Source: Spirodela intermedia (lineage: Eukaryota > Streptophyta > Magnoliopsida > Alismatales > Araceae). Taken from it: DNA of 64,000 nucleotides. Shown here piece by piece: positions 11,898-24,608 of this stretch. The DNA is taken from positions 2,953,001-3,017,000 of the forward strand of contig LR746273.1 of assembly GCA_902729315.2 (NCBI GenBank). Reading direction: 5' to 3'. The position numbers and the translations under genes were made by a program. A model generated the notes under the pieces. That model was not told the DNA's origin. It did not search any database and worked only from the letters and a program-made list of their open reading frames with translations. Every line of letters begins with the position of its first letter. Position 1 is the stretch's first letter.

Positions 11898-12032
11898 TGT
11901 TAACACAAGAGAGGAACACCCTAGAATCCATGTAGTCTCAAAAGATAGAATACATGACTCTTATATAGGAGGGATGAGAGATGAGAGAGAGAGATAGCTA
12001 ATAGGCCAAGAGTCCGATACTACTATCGAACG
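11898..12032 (-). repeat. Copia-1 5' LTR
   Basis: 135 bp, TGTTAACA...ATCGAACG on the plus strand, next to the primer-binding site at 11,884-11,897. Partner of 5270-5435. Confidence 0.85.
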
Positions 12033-12775
12033 TGGATAAATGTAATCTCATGATTGTTGGTTTGTGAACTTCAAGATTGATCCTCAATGACTCCAAAACG
12101 TGATGAAAGATAGAATGAAAAGGTGAGAAAATAGATGGGTGAAATGAAAATGGTGGCTGACCCTCTTGACCTCCCTAAGGATACAACATTAACCCTCATG
12201 GCCGCTCCCTAAGGAATGATTGACACTCACAATTTCCCTCAAAGAAAAAGACAAAATTTGAAGAGAAACTCTCCAACATCAACTTCATTACTTCCTTCAA
12301 ATAACACATGAAATATCTTTTTTATAAATATAATTTAAAGGTAGTTATGAGAGAGTGGAGAAGTTAGACAGAATCTAAGTGGTTGAGACCTCCTAGTTGA
12401 ATGTCTTGGCATCTTTATTGCTCGCAATAGATGCCTCGTGAAATCCTCTGATCCTTGCTGTAATTTGATCCTTAATTAAGAATTAGATGCTCTACTTCAA
12501 TCATATGACTCGTTCTCCTAAAGGTTATTTTGGTACTTATTGATGCCTTCCCAACAAGTGCCTTAGAAAGTTGCTTGAGAAAGAAAAAGAAGGGGTGAAT
12601 ATTCCTTTTTCTTTGGTCAATGATTTCTTTTGAAAGTAAGTCTGGCCTAGGCCCAATTCTCTTTTTGGATCAACCTTTCCTTGGTCCAAATTGGGCTGAA
12701 TAAGATCTACATCCATCTTAGATCTCAATTGAGACCCATCACATCTATGAATGTTTGGGCTGTTGATCCCATCAG
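12033..12775. other. Intergenic, no recognised gene
   Basis: AT-rich spacer between copia-1 and the first Kunitz block. The minus-strand ORF at 12,537-12,836 has no family motif. Confidence 0.5.
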
Positions 12776-13523
12776 AGAGGGAGAGAGAGATTTTACTTAA
12801 TATTATGTCACTTAATATGGTCTCAAGAAGGATCACTAAATATGTAGTCTATTATGGAGGCTAGTTTTGTTTTATACCCCACGAGAAAAATTTATGAAAA
12901 AGAAACTGTGGCACGTCTCCAAGATCATCTCCATACACTGCACCTATATTAATGGCTAGAGACGTGCTGCCCACGAGGGAGTCAGCCATTCTTCTTTTTC
13001 TTCTGTCAGTGTTCTTCTTTACCTTCTAAGCAACAACCACCTCTGATGTTGTCCCCGAGTTGCTCAATATTGATTTCTAAGTCAACTATGACGGTGTTGA
13101 CTTTACATAACCTGTTTTAGCAACATGAACAGCGAGTGTAACAGGTTTTTTATGATATGTCACTTCATTTAATCATTTTTGGGTCATCTAAGTCAAGATT
13201 AATTTTAATTATGAGTATGGTAGACCCTCATTTGCAATCGAATGCTACTCAGGCTGTTTTAACGCGAATCAAATAACTCAAATCTGTCAATTGGTACGTT
13301 TCCTTCTGGCTCAACCTGCCACGTTGACCCTCATTAGCCTCATATCCAACCTTTCTAACGGTTCCCTCGCCACGTCATGTAAAGAAGATGACGTTCCTGT
13401 CTTATTCTCCGTCGCTTACTCTTCCTCCCATCTGGCCCCATGGACACCAGCAGCTGGGAATCTCACGCGGGCATAGCAGACGGCGTGTTCTCTCTCTCTT
13501 CTCTCTTTCCCTCCGTCCCGCCC

Positions 13524-13530
<7 letters not shown>

Positions 13531-13562
<32 letters not shown>

Positions 13563-13582
13563 CTGTCTGTCTGTCTGTCTGT
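13531..13582. repeat. (CT)n / (CTGT)n tract upstream of KTI-1
   Basis: A CT run passing into CTGT repeats, about 450 bp upstream of the KTI-1 TATA box. The same tract sits at the same place before KTI-2 (greatly expanded) and KTI-3 (short). Confidence 0.85.
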
Positions 13583-13852
13583 GTCACTATTTATATATCC
13601 AGAGTATTACGTCGTGTTGGGCTTTCTCTCTTATCTCTGTGCATACATGTGTATCGAACTAAATCAGGTTATCGCAAAAAGGATGACATATGCGTAAAAT
13701 TGGCAGTTCTCAACGCATGCCATTTGTGAACGCGTCAACCGACTAGCGTCTAACGGGTATTCAATGCCCTTAGTCTGACCACGTGCGTCCCTTTGTCCGC
13801 TTACCTGCAGAGGATAAGCCATCAGTGGTTGGCTTGATTCTCCAAGGCGGCC

Positions 13853-13858
13853 CACGTG
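13853..13858 (+). promoter_or_regulatory. G-box (CACGTG) of KTI-1
   Basis: CACGTG in GGCCCACGTGGG, 128 bp before the TATA box. It is kept at the matching place in KTI-2 (44,968) and KTI-3 (49,801). G-boxes bind bZIP or bHLH factors; that it controls these genes is inferred from its conservation. Confidence 0.55.
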
Positions 13859-13980
13859 GGAGACGATCTGTCATCAAGAGGGGCTGCGACCATGACGCCG
13901 TTTCCTGTCATCTTCCACATTATAGTTTATCATGTCTTCTGTGTTTCTGTGATGCCTCGAGAGAAGCTCCCCCAAACATA

Positions 13981-13988
13981 TATAAATA
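13981..13988 (+). promoter_or_regulatory. TATA box of KTI-1
   Basis: TATAAATA, 74 bp before the ATG. The surrounding text from CCCCCAAACA to the ATG is nearly the same in all three copies. Confidence 0.8.
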
Positions 13989-14061
13989 CCTCTCCGTACC
14001 CAGACCCAAGTGCTGCTGTGGCTAGTTTCCTATTAGCGAGCTTCATCCGATCTTACATGCC

Positions 14062-14646
14062 ATGGACTTTGTCCTTCTCCTTCTGTCGTTCCTCCTGGCC
14101 ACCTCCCATGCCGCGATCTACCCCGATCCTGTCCTTGACAGTAGAGGAAATGAGATCAAACGGGGGCATCAGTACTACGTACTGCCGGCGTTCTCCGGTC
14201 CCCTCGGCGGCGGCCTGAATCTGGTGTCCCTCAACGAGACGTGCCCACTGTATGTCGCACGGGAGGAATCGGAGGTCGCCAGTGGGCTTCCCGTCATGTT
14301 CTTCCCGGAGAACCCGGACAGGTCCGCCGTGCTCGAGGGGGGAACGTTCTACGCCATGTTTGCGGCGCCTACCCAGTGCACGGAGTCCACGGTGTGGAGA
14401 GCCAAGGTGGGAACCCTGACGACGGGCGGATCCGTATCCCAGAGCATTGGTCCTCACGATAGTAGGTTCGCCATACAAAAATCTGATGACCCCAAGTGGG
14501 CCTACGAGATCAGCTCTTGCCCGTGCAGTGTCGATGTGGACCGCGCATCCTGCCGCATGGGATGCTCAGTCGTTGATTCACTGCCTAAAGCTGTTGTCTT
14601 TATGAATGCTGCCGTGGAGGAAGTCGTTATTCGTTCCAAGGCGTAG
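14062..14646 (+). CDS. Kunitz-type (STI family) protease inhibitor, copy 1
   Basis: Single-exon gene of 194 residues, a normal length for plant Kunitz inhibitors, which block Ser (sometimes Cys or Asp) proteases in the apoplast or vacuole. Residues 1-18 form a signal peptide. The Kunitz signature is at about 24-40 (VLDSRGNE...GHQYYV). Six Cys: 61, 106, 153, 155, 164 and 168. C61-C106 and a C153/155-C164/168 pair match the two classical disulfides, with an extra pair possible. An N-glycosylation site (N58-E-T) precedes C61. By alignment to soybean trypsin inhibitor, the reactive loop lies near ENPDRS, with Arg87 the likely P1 residue, which would suit trypsin-like targets (inference). The ATG follows a conserved TATA leader, and AATAAA lies 75 bp past the stop. 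It may instead be a miraculin-like or storage protein of the same fold. Confidence 0.9.
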   Translation: MDFVLLLLSFLLATSHAAIYPDPVLDSRGNEIKRGHQYYVLPAFSGPLGGGLNLVSLNETCPLYVAREESEVASGLPVMFFPENPDRSAVLEGGTFYAMFAAPTQCTESTVWRAKVGTLTTGGSVSQSIGPHDSRFAIQKSDDPKWAYEISSCPCSVDVDRASCRMGCSVVDSLPKAVVFMNAAVEEVVIRSKA

Positions 14647-14720
14647 AGGAGGGGGAGCACCTCTCGCTTGCAAGTGAATAACGGACTCCTCCGAAACTTG
14701 CCTTGTCATGTTGTTCCATG

Positions 14721-14726
14721 AATAAA
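14721..14726 (+). terminator. Poly(A) signal of KTI-1
   Basis: AATAAA within GAATAAATGAATGAG, 75 bp after the stop; the same motif follows KTI-2 and KTI-3. Confidence 0.6.
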
Positions 14727-15204
14727 TGAATGAGGATCCTCATTGGCATGGTTTTCTGATTAATCGAATTACGATTCTCTTTCTCTATTACTCACAACAA
14801 ACTTTTGTCTTGAACTTTACATTCTGAACACCTTCGGATATGAGTCATTGATCTTTCTCACTTAATGAAAGCTTCAAAAGCTTAGCATTGTACTTCTAAA
14901 GATGGGTTGGTCACTGAACCCGGCACATCGACTGTGCCTATATGATCGGGTCTATTGTCACAAAACAAACACTAACATCTTCAAGATGGGATGTAATAGC
15001 CATATCGCCTGTTATAGGTTTATTAAGCAACATGTATAATTATTTCATTTTTGTATCCCCTCATAACACTTAATATGGCTAATATTAATATAATATCGAA
15101 CTTCTAACACCGGAAAGCTATTCTCCGTCTCCAACATCACTCTTTAAAGGTTCAACGTCACTCCTTATAGTTGAAGAAAAAAGATGGAGACTGCTGCTTT
15201 TCTT

Positions 15205-15280
15205 TGCTCTCTCTCTCTGTGTCTCTCTGTGTCTCTCTGTCTGTCTCTCTGTCTGTCTGTCTCTCTGTCTCTCTCTTTAA
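15205..15280. repeat. CT/CTGT microsatellite
   Basis: A run of CTCTCTGTGTCT and CTGT units between KTI-1 and the PPR remnant. Confidence 0.85.
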
Positions 15281-15621
15281 ATATCTATCTGGCTTAAGGT
15301 TCAATATAGAGTTAAGACTTTGCAGTGCATGCATTCACCCTTAAAGTTTGGTTGTACTCTCTATGCCGTAATGTGTCCCTTTCTCTCCCTCATCCCATTT
15401 GCCTGTCCCCTTTTCTCCCTCGCTGGTGGCAAATGTTCATGTTGTTGGCGGCGGTCGTCTGAGATCTCGCCGGAGGAGTCACCAAGTTCCTCTCAATCAC
15501 ATTGACTTATAGACTCTCAGTGCCCGAAACAGACCCATTTCCATCCTGAACTCTGTAACTTCTCCGGCAGCTGATTCCTCCGGCTCCCAAGAGCCGGCGA
15601 TGTTCCTCCATCTTTCAGAAA

Positions 15622-16130
15622 ATGGCCTCGATTCTACCAATCATCTCCTCTGCCTCCTGCGGTCACCTCCTGTCTAGTGGCCGTCGTTCTTACTCACTGA
15701 AGCCTCCGGGAAGGCCGCCTAGCCCCTGCTTTAGTCAGTCCAACCTTCACATTTCCTGTCTGCTGCAATCGGTCGTCAACCGGAAGGCCATTGAACCCAG
15801 CAAGCAACTTCACGCTCATCTCATTGTCTCAGGCCTCGACTGCGACGCCATCTTGGTGACCAAATTGGTGAACCTTTATTCCGTCTCCCATTGCCTGGCT
15901 TGCCATTCATACCCTGTTTGACAGAAATCCCAAAAGGAACATTTTCCTCTGGAATGTCCTCACCTGGGGTTGCACGTGCGACGGTCCCCATGAGAGGGCT
16001 GTCGAGCTCTTCCAGCAGCTGCTCGACTGCGGCCTCAAGCTGGACAACTTCACCTTCTCCTTTGTCCTCAAGGCCTGCTGCGCCCTCTCCGACCTAGAGG
16101 TGGGGAGATGCATCCGCGACCAGGTGATGT
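15622..16130 (+). pseudogene. PPR protein pseudogene, copy 1 (truncated)
   Basis: Starts with ATG at 15,622 (MASILPIISS...). The N-terminal part is a likely organelle-targeting leader, followed by LLQSVVNRKAIEPSKQLHAH, typical of plant plant-specific PCMP-type PPR proteins, which bind and edit or process organellar RNA. The frame breaks near 15,895; other frames then give LFDRNPKRNIFLWNVL and, to about 16,120, GLKLDNFTFSFVLKACCAL, both PPR-like. It stops at about 16,130 where copia-5 begins, so most repeats and any E/DYW tail are missing. Its 5' leader is nearly the same as that of the longer copy at 47,010. Confidence 0.82.
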
Positions 16131-16139
16131 GTTCCTAGG

Positions 16140-19100
16140 TCAAACAGTCTTTTCTTTAATTTGTAGACATGATTAGAGAAGTCTGAACTTTCAAATCCAG
16201 AATGTTGTTCACTACAAACTTCTTCTATTTAGAAAGTAATCTTAACATCCATTTGATATAATTTAAAATCAACGCACATGCGATAGATAATAAGATTCAA
16301 GTTAAATCTAATCTTACTACAGGGGCTTAAGTTTCATCGTAATCTATTCTTTCTTAAATAAATTCTTGAGCAACTAGTGCAGCCTTATTTTGAACCACTA
16401 TTTCTTCTTCATTCAATTTATTTCTGAAAACCCATTTTGTTCTTATCAGATTTTGATGTTTAGGTCTAGGAACTCAATTACATACTATATTTATTTGGAA
16501 ATCATCTAATTTTTCATGCATGAAACTCATCTAGTTATAGTCCATGATAACATCATCAATCTTTCATGGTTCAACCTAGGAAATAAATACTTTATGAGTA
16601 TGTTCCTTTAATTTTGATCTAGTTCTAAGTTTGTTATTTATTTATTATCTGATAACATTATCAATGGGATAACTCTTAGTATCCCTCCATGTCTTAGATA
16701 AGTCCTTGAGATCATAATTTAGTTGTAGGTGATGTAATTCTTCTTCATTCTTTTCTAGATCCCCACTATTGTATTGTCAATGTGAACACATTCATCATCG
16801 CATAGTACAATTTTTTAAACACATGATTGTTCTAAAAATTTAATATAGATTAATTCTTCAACCACTAGAGTTCCTTTTTTGTATACTTTGTAAGCTTTAG
16901 ATCTTTTAGAATATCCTAGAAAAATACCTTTCTCACTACTTTGATCAAAATTTTCTAGCTCTTTTGCCAATTATTGAGAAGGAAACATTTACATCCAAAT
17001 GGTCTAATTAGTTACATTTTGGTTTTCTATTTTTCAGAACTTCATATGGAGCTTTTCTTAATCTTGATATGATAATCAATTTTTTTATGGTATAACAAAC
17101 TGTGGATTAACCTTCAACCCATAAATATGTGGAAAGGTAATTTTCGGCCAACATTATCTTAGATATGTCGATTAGTGTTCTTTTTTTCCTTTTTATTAAT
17201 CCATTTTTTAAGGAGTTCAAGTTGCTGAAAATCCATTTTTAATTCTTAGTTCCTCACAAAATTTTGAAAATATATTATTTTCAAATTCTACCCCATGTTC
17301 CCTTCTGATTTTCCTAACTTGTGTCTCTAGTTCAATTTATATTTCTTGGCAAACTTCATAAACAGATCAACAATTTCAATTATACGAGATAAGAGATACA
17401 CCCAAATAAATTTCGAGAAAAGTCATCAACAATTACAAAACAATAAAATTTTCCTACCAAACTAGTAAATCTGATTCAGACCAAGTAAATCTAGATTGGT
17501 AAGTTTTATGGTAGAAATTTTTTCTTTTTATTTGAAGTGTTTCATAGTTTGTTTTCTTTTGATACAACTCTCACATGCGTAGCTTTTTCTGTTTATAATG
17601 TTTGGTAGACCTCTAACAAAGTTCAACTTATATAGTTTGTTAATTTTTTTAATGTTCACATGTATGAGGCTTCTATACCAAAGATTCATTTCTTTTTCAT
17701 CTGCCTTAGTCACAAGACATACATTAGTTGGACTTATCATAGAGTTTTTAAGATCGAGTATACAGATTTCTCTTTTATCTCTAGTAAAAATTACTTCACC
17801 ATTATTATCATTTAAGACAATATGTTTATCTTTCTCAAATATGACTTCTATGTCATTATCATAGAGTTAACTGGTACCAATCAGAGTACAATTTAGTCCA
17901 TCAACTAGAGGTACACCCATTCTCCAAGTACCCTAGAAGATTCCTTTGAAAGACATGATCAAGTTCTCAGATGAGGAACTCAAATTACTTTGAGTTTATC
18001 TACCTATTTTTAGGTATCTAGATGAATCATGTTTAGGGTTCTATTCTAGTTCCACTAATTATTTTGATTTTATTTCTTAAATCATTTCTAGGTAGATTTA
18101 TATTGTAGGCTAATCCTTCCTTTCTAAATGATGAATCTCACTCCCTAGTACTATGTCTAGTTCCATTTGACTTTCATATAATTTTTTGTAATATGTTATT
18201 AGATTAGAAAACTTGTTTTCCTATTTCATGTCCTATAGTGGATTGCTTGATCTCTATACTAAGATTCTAATGTGTCTTTTATTGAATATTTTCTATACTT
18301 AATTCAATGATCACCCTTTCATATATGTCACATGTTGTGGCTTGATAAGATGAGATTTTTGTAGATCTTTGGCTCCTAATTTTTTGATTTTCTTCTACCG
18401 TTTCTACTATTATAATAATTGATTTCTTTTCTTTTGTGACAATGGGTATCTTGGGATGTGACAATGTGTCCCCAAGTTCTCTCTCTAGTTTGACACCGTT
18501 CTGATTTTTTTATTTATTAAGTTTTTCGATTCTCTAAGTCTAAGGTTCTTTTACAAAGTCTTTGGTTTAAATCTGATATCTTCAAAATCATCTCTTAGTT
18601 TTTCTAAATTATCTTGCAATTGACTGCATGTAAGAGAGTCATCAAGATTGTATAGTCTTGAGATCCTTGCTATTAAGCATAGGTCTTTCTTTATTTCATG
18701 TTCATCATTTGTGCTGCAAATGCTGTCACTCCAAGGTGCTACCATCGGTCTTTGTTTTTTATTTGAATTCTTTTTCTTGTGTAGCGGGCAGTCAGGTTTG
18801 ACATGTTTTGATTTTTTACACTCAAAGCACATGGTGTCAGAAGTTTCAAGAAGTTGAGTTCTACCTTTATTGCATAGAAATTACTTTTTCCCTTCCATAA
18901 TTTAGATAATCATCTGGATAGGAAAACGATCTCTTCTGCATCATCATGTACTTCTGCTATTCTAAGAGTTATTTCTATGTTTTTCTTTCGTACAATTGCT
19001 CTTCTTTCAATGACATTTGCTTCATAGGTTAATAGTGATCCAATAATTTCATCTAAAGAGATCACATTAAGAGTATTTGATTCTACTATCACAGTTTTCT

Positions 19101-19656
19101 TGACCATCTAATCATTAATTAAAGCAAGAAACAATTTTTAGTTTACACCCTTATTGAGATTCTTTTTTCCTAGATTATGCATGCCATTAATGATATTGTC
19201 ATACCTCTTGACAAAGTCAATGATAGATTCTCCCTCTTTAATATAAAATGATTCATACCTTTCTACTAGGATGTAGATTCTAATTTCCTTTATCTAGGAC
19301 GTACCTTCATATGTTAGCTCTAACTTATCCTATATTTCTTTTGCTGTTTCACAACTAGACACATTGTTAGTATTAAGAAATATATTCATATATCTAGCAT
19401 TCAATGTTGATATATGTTCTTCAGTAGCATCATCTGAGGCCTTTTGTAGACCATCTCTGATCATTTTTCAAACCTTTGACCCTTGAGATATAGCATAAAT
19501 TATAACTCTAGTTTTTTAGAATGTATAATTTGTCCCATCAAACATAGGTGGTCTTGGGTTTGAGGATTCAATTGTTTCACTAACCATAGGATCTACTTAT
19601 TAAGATGTGTTAATATCTTCTCATCAAGGTGGACTTTGATATCAATTGTTGGGTTT
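16140..19656 (-). pseudogene. Copia-5: truncated Ty1/copia polyprotein
   Basis: Minus strand. From right to left: gag (18,910-19,640), zinc knuckle C-x2-C-x4-H-x4-C at 18,551-18,832 followed by a Lys-rich stretch, pre-integrase at 17,528-17,740 with the HVN...C-x2-C pattern, integrase, then the start of reverse transcriptase near 16,400 (NKWVFRNKLNEE). The left end is cut at the PPR pseudogene, so the rest of reverse transcriptase, RNase H and the 3' LTR are missing. The Lys-rich zinc-knuckle region resembles the SIRE/Maximus lineage. A primer-binding-like site TTGATATCAAAGTCC lies near 19,635-19,650. Many stops. Confidence 0.8.
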
Positions 19657-19985
19657 AATGTGGCTAAGTAAATTACTAAGGGATGAGTGAATTAGTTTTC
19701 CAAGTGTCAACACATGTTCTAAATCAGTTTATGAACTATATATGTAACTTAACCTAAGATTCTTGTCTATGTCATGGAGTTATTCTAATTTCTCTATCTC
19801 TCACTCCTAATGATGACGGATAAAGAGATTTTATATCAGTTCACCTTTTTCTAGGTTACATCTAGTATTTGATGATTCTTTATTTTTCACAAGCTCAACT
19901 CTCTCAACATAGTTGTTCGATCTCCACTAAGGACATCCATAGTTTGTTGTCATTATTGCATCATTATTTGCCACATTAAACTAAA
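19657..19985 (-). repeat. Copia-5 5' LTR, partial
   Basis: Begins TGTTGGG on the plus strand right after the primer-binding site and continues AT-rich to where the gypsy gag text starts. No partner LTR is left in the window, so the far edge is approximate. Confidence 0.5.
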
Positions 19986-21822
19986 AATTTCATTAAAATT
20001 AGGTTGACCTAAAATTTTCTGAATTAGTTGATGAGCTAATGATCCTCCTACTTTAATTTGAGCTAGTTGTTGCTTAGCAAAGTTATGTTGTTGAGATACA
20101 AGCTAATATGGAATTTGATTATGTTGTCTCTGATTTTGAAAATTTTGGGGTGTTAATTTGATTAGGAAAGTTAGAGGCTTGAGATGGTGATTGATCAATA
20201 GATGTAAATGCTGATTTTTCTATGAGAAATTATGATAATTTTTCCATCCAGGGTTATAGGATTATAGTATGGGCTATAGTTTGGCTTAAAATAACCTTGA
20301 GCAGCTTGAACTTGTTCTTGCATAGATGGTGAATATTGTACTAATGTAGGACACTCATTTTCCATATGGGTTTGACTAGTGCAAATGGAACATACTAGCC
20401 TAGGTTGTGGGGGATAAAATGATTCTTGAACTATTCTATTTTGTTTAGGTAAGTGCTCACTAAAATTATCAACATTTTTATGAATTTCACTCACTCAACC
20501 CTCAGCTCTTTATCTTCATATTTTCCTATTTCATATATTCCTTTACTAGGGAGTCCGTTACTCCTATCATAAGAAGATGAAGCATGATTCAATGAATTCT
20601 CACTTAAATCTTCAAGTAGTTGATATGCCTCATCTTCACTCTTATTGATAAATATTCCTCTACATGAAGTATCTACCATCTGTCTATATTACTCTAAATG
20701 TCCATCATAGAAAATTTACACTAATTGCCATTTAAGTGTTCTATGATGGGGAACATTTTCTCAACAGCCCTTTTAATCTTTCCCATGTTTCATGTAAGGG
20801 TTCTCCTTTAGTTTGGATAAATCCCATGATAGAATTTCTCATTGAATTATTCTATGGTCTAGGATAATATTTCCTTAGAAATTCTTATTGTATCTCTAAC
20901 CATGTCCTTAAATCACTTTTTACTATGGATCACCAGTAGCTAGCCCTATCTTTCAAAGAAAATGAGAATAATGTAAGTCTTCAAGCATCATCCATGTCAT
21001 CAATCATAGAGCAGACTCTTTAAAACTCTTTCAACTGCATATATAGTTTCTCATTAGAATGACTATAAAAAGATGATACATGTGAAAGATATTTGATTTA
21101 ATATCTTGTATAGATACAGGATTTTGTAAAAAGTCCATTGATGGAGATGGATCGTGATAGTCCTTCAGTTGTCAAGGTCAGTTCAACACATCCTGATTTT
21201 TCATGTCTTCACTAGAATTTTTCGATATTGGATATAAATGTTTATCTGTTTCAGGATGACCTCTAATATTGGTGGGCTTTATGATCTCCAACCATGCATT
21301 TGATGAAAAGTATATTTTTTTCTTAATCTTTATATCAACAAAACAAACTAAAATACCAAAAATTAACAAACTTCTAAGTAACAAATGCAAATAGCAAAGA
21401 AATGTTTTCAATTAAAAAATGCAAATGTTTAAGAAATAAAACCATTTTTCTGTTTCTTTATTATTTTTCATTGTAACAAAATATGTCAATAGAGGAAAGA
21501 GAGGAGCTAAAAATAATATATTTGATAACAAGATAAATAGTATAATTACTTAATAAAAATATATAGATATAGATTAGATGAGAAAATTTCAATTTCTTAA
21601 GAAAAATACAAAACAAGTGAGCTCCTCCAACTCCACGACTTGTTTCATTAAATCGTCAACTTGTTCTTTTTCTAGGATCCTCCAACATTGAAATTGCTCA
21701 ATTTTTTTTTGATACCTGAAGAAATAGAGAAATAAAATAAAAATTAATTCCTAACCATGCCAAGGAAAAAATAAATTAATGTTGTATTGATCACAACATC
21801 CGTGGAAATGATGCCAAAAATT
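19986..21822 (-). pseudogene. Ty3/gypsy gag remnant (Athila/Tat-like)
   Basis: Minus strand. The 20,491-20,679 block reads MVDTSCRG...NKSEDEAYQLLEDLSEN, typical of Athila/Tat gag, preceded at about 20,700-20,850 by an ETWERFK-like phrase. The 20,195-20,494 block has CSIC...H...ECP, a zinc-knuckle-like motif. Near 21,806-21,822 the minus strand reads TTTTTGGCATCATTTCC, close to the TGGCGCC-type primer-binding site of this lineage. Frames are broken and no protease or polymerase is left. Confidence 0.7.
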
Positions 21823-22926
21823 TGATATCACTTTAGTCATTGTAAACAAAATGATTAAAAATTAAATATTTATAAACCAAATTCAAAGTAAGAATTTAAA
21901 TTATTTTTTGTGAATTCAGGTCATTCACAAGGATGATAGTCAATATCAATATGAAATTCTTTTGTTCTAAATAATTGATTGAAATAAAAAAATAAAAAAG
22001 GAAAATAATACTTTTTGCACTTTAAATCTTCCAAACTTTTTTCAGCTCTAAATCTTCGAATTTTGATGTTTCCCCAAATTTAGAACTAATACGTGACTCA
22101 AGACCTGAAAATATTCATGATTACATTACAGAAAAAATCGCAAAAATAATAGAAATTAAAGGACGGAAATTACATCTTAAATTGGGAAAAATAAGGGAGG
22201 AGAGAGAAAATATTTTTTTTTGAGTTAAATGATGATAAATGTTAGGAAATAATTCAAAAGAAGTATAAAAAAATGATAGTACGACGATTTATTTTCACAA
22301 AAAATATTAAAATCGCAAGAAGAAGAACTAAAAGAAATGAAATAAATCAACAAACTTGTTTGTCTATCACTAAGGAACATAATGTCATTGTAGTAGAAAA
22401 TGGAACAGAGAAATGATTAAAAATCAATAAAAATGCGGATTAAAGTAGTTAGTATCATAGTATTCTTGTCACCAAAATGATGAGTTAAGCTAAAACAAAA
22501 ATAAAATCGAATCAAAATGGAAATCGAATTTGGAAACATTGTTCGATTAATCGAAAATAGAGTGCTGAAAAATGGATGTAAAAATATTGGAATGAAAGCT
22601 TTAATCCAATTTAGAATGAAAAAAAATGGATGCTTGTTATCCAAGTGATGGATTAAGAAGGAAGAAGAATAAAATTTAATTAAAAGAGACATTGAACTCA
22701 CAAGTGCCCAACATTGCTTCACTTGTCTTTGGCTGTTGCCTAGAGAGAACTTGGCTTGAAAAGCTTGTAAATTCCACAAATATTCACAATTTTATCCCCC
22801 TATAAAGTTTTTTCCCTTTTCCTTATAACTTCTATAGGAATTTTATGTAATTATTAGAAGTTCTAAGTTGTAGGAAAATACTATAATTAATTGAGGGTGT
22901 TTTGGTAAAAGTTGTATATTGTTACT
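21823..22926 (-). repeat. Probable gypsy LTR merging into copia-4 LTR
   Basis: Starts next to the primer-binding site (TGATATCAC on the plus strand) and is AT-rich with no coding motif. Its right part, from about 22,800, belongs to the plus-strand copia LTR that is split by element B. The junction is not resolved. Confidence 0.4.
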
Positions 22927-24608
22927 TGATAAGTCTTCATTATTATGAGTTAATAATTAGTAAATAATATATTTTTAGCCTTAACTCATGATAAATGGAC
23001 TTATGTTTGTGTTAAAGTGTGAAAAGTGATTTTCAGTTGATTAACGTGAATTTTTGGGTAATTATGTGATTTTTCATAAATTTATATGATTTTTATAGTC
23101 TTATTTTTGAGATAAATAAAGAAAAATAAATAAAAAGAAAAATCTAACAAAATGGGGGGGCACTTGCCAGCCAATCGGGCCCACAAGTAGGTCAAAAGCA
23201 TAGTGGAGTAAGAGCCGTGAGTAGGGGCTTGAGCAGCAAGGACCAATAGGGGCACATGTGTGCCACTCTCCTTCCACATCATTGGTGGCCAACTGACTGT
23301 GGGGCAAAGAGTGGTTGTACACGTGGGAGAAAGAGACTTACATGTAAATGCAATATTAGTATATATTCACCTGAAACTTCAACACATAAGTAATGTGAGA
23401 CTAAGCTCACGTCACACTTTCCCCAAAAAGGCTTTGATGATTTTAATACCTACAATACCCCTTATTTATAACAAAGATATTATATGAGATGTCATTTTAT
23501 AAGGATATTAGAGTACTTATTTCAATCTCTCTCATTTAAGTGGGCAACTGACATGGGTTCAAATATTCTCATAGCCAAAACTCATATTTTTTATTTGATT
23601 ATCATGACTTTTTTACAGATTGCCAGTGAAGGATTAAGCCGTTAGAATTGTTAGATCATTGGCAAAAATTTCGTCAACACGATTTGCGGAGCATTGTTAC
23701 TAAAATTATTGAACAATTTGTGATAAAAAGATTGCAAATCTATTGAGTAAAGTATCTCCGATTGATCAACAAACAAGTCGTCGTTGGGAAAAGGATGATC
23801 TGTTGGGAGATAAGTCGCCACCTCTTGAGAGTTTATCGAATACGATAAAGAGCCTTCTCTTGCTTTGCAGACTTGAGGATGAAGCTCCCTGACACACGCC
23901 CCACCTCCATCTAGCTCTTCTTTGTTAGGTGACAGCTGCTAGAGAGCCGCAAAGTAGTCATTTTTTCGCTTCACCAAGTGACAGCTACTGGAGATGATTC
24001 AACGACCCATTTCATTGATCTCTAGACTTCGCTAGGAGATCTAAAGATTGCCCATATCGTCTTTGTCCAAGGAGAGCCTTTGAGACTGTGAACATTATAT
24101 GCCGATCTTCTTGAACACTCAAGATTCTAGTACATCGCTGACACATTGCCGCGGCGACATTGGAACTCTATTTTCTTACTTTCAACTTAATTTTCACTTC
24201 ATTAAGTGATAATTGATGTGATTTAAATTTATCAAGCTATACTTCATTCAATTATGATTTTTCTAGCTTTTACATATCTTAATTTGATCAATTAAATCAT
24301 TTATAATTGCTTATGTAAGAATCATCAGGCAGAACTCTTTTTCATGAATTTTAAATATATTTTATTTTCATTTTCTAGTATAAAATTTATAGAATATAAT
24401 ATTCTTTGAAAAAAAAATTAAATAATTACGTGATGTTATATTATATCCTTGTTATCGACCTAAAAAATTATCATTATTTTTGGAAGTTCATTAGATTATA
24501 ATTGATATATTTGTTCATAAATACTTCTAAATATCTGAAAATTCATATTTTTTAGTTTTATAAATTTTAAATTTACATGATTTACTATACAACGACTAAG
24601 TCACGTCA
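22927..24608 (+). mobile_element. Solo-LTR-like element B
   Basis: 1,682 bp, TGATAAGTC...AAGTCACGTCA, flanked by ttact (22,922-22,926) and ttatt (24,609-24,613). Same family and orientation as A, and about 200 bp longer. It splits the LTR of a plus-strand copia element. Confidence 0.82.

Larger units (their letters stand above)
5270..12032 (-). mobile_element. Copia-1: Ty1/copia retrotransposon, decayed, nested
   Basis: Minus-strand element with short LTRs at 5270-5435 and 11898-12032. A primer-binding site, TGGTACTAGAGCCC on the minus strand, abuts the right LTR and resembles the initiator Met-tRNA complement. The flanks read tgaat (5265-5269) and tggat (12033-12037), a 5-bp target duplication with one mismatch. 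Order on the minus strand: leader, gag with zinc knuckle, protease, integrase, reverse transcriptase, RNase H. This is the copia order. All domains carry stops or frameshifts, so it cannot move by itself. Solo LTR A (7571-9052) interrupts the integrase. Confidence 0.9.
12776..16130 (+). repeat. Duplicated block 1 (KTI-1 plus PPR pseudogene)
   Basis: Begins in the GAGAGAGATTTT motif and shares with block 2 (41,640-48,120) and block 3 (49,300-50,790) the upstream region, CT tract, promoter, Kunitz gene and 3' flank. Blocks 1 and 2 also share the downstream PPR copy. About 25 kb of retrotransposon DNA now separates block 1 from block 2. Confidence 0.8.

Noticed and set aside
13856-14218. ORF overlapping the KTI-1 promoter and start
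   Set aside because: Its start lies upstream of the TATA box and its second half is an alternate frame of the Kunitz gene. The same shadow occurs at 49,841.
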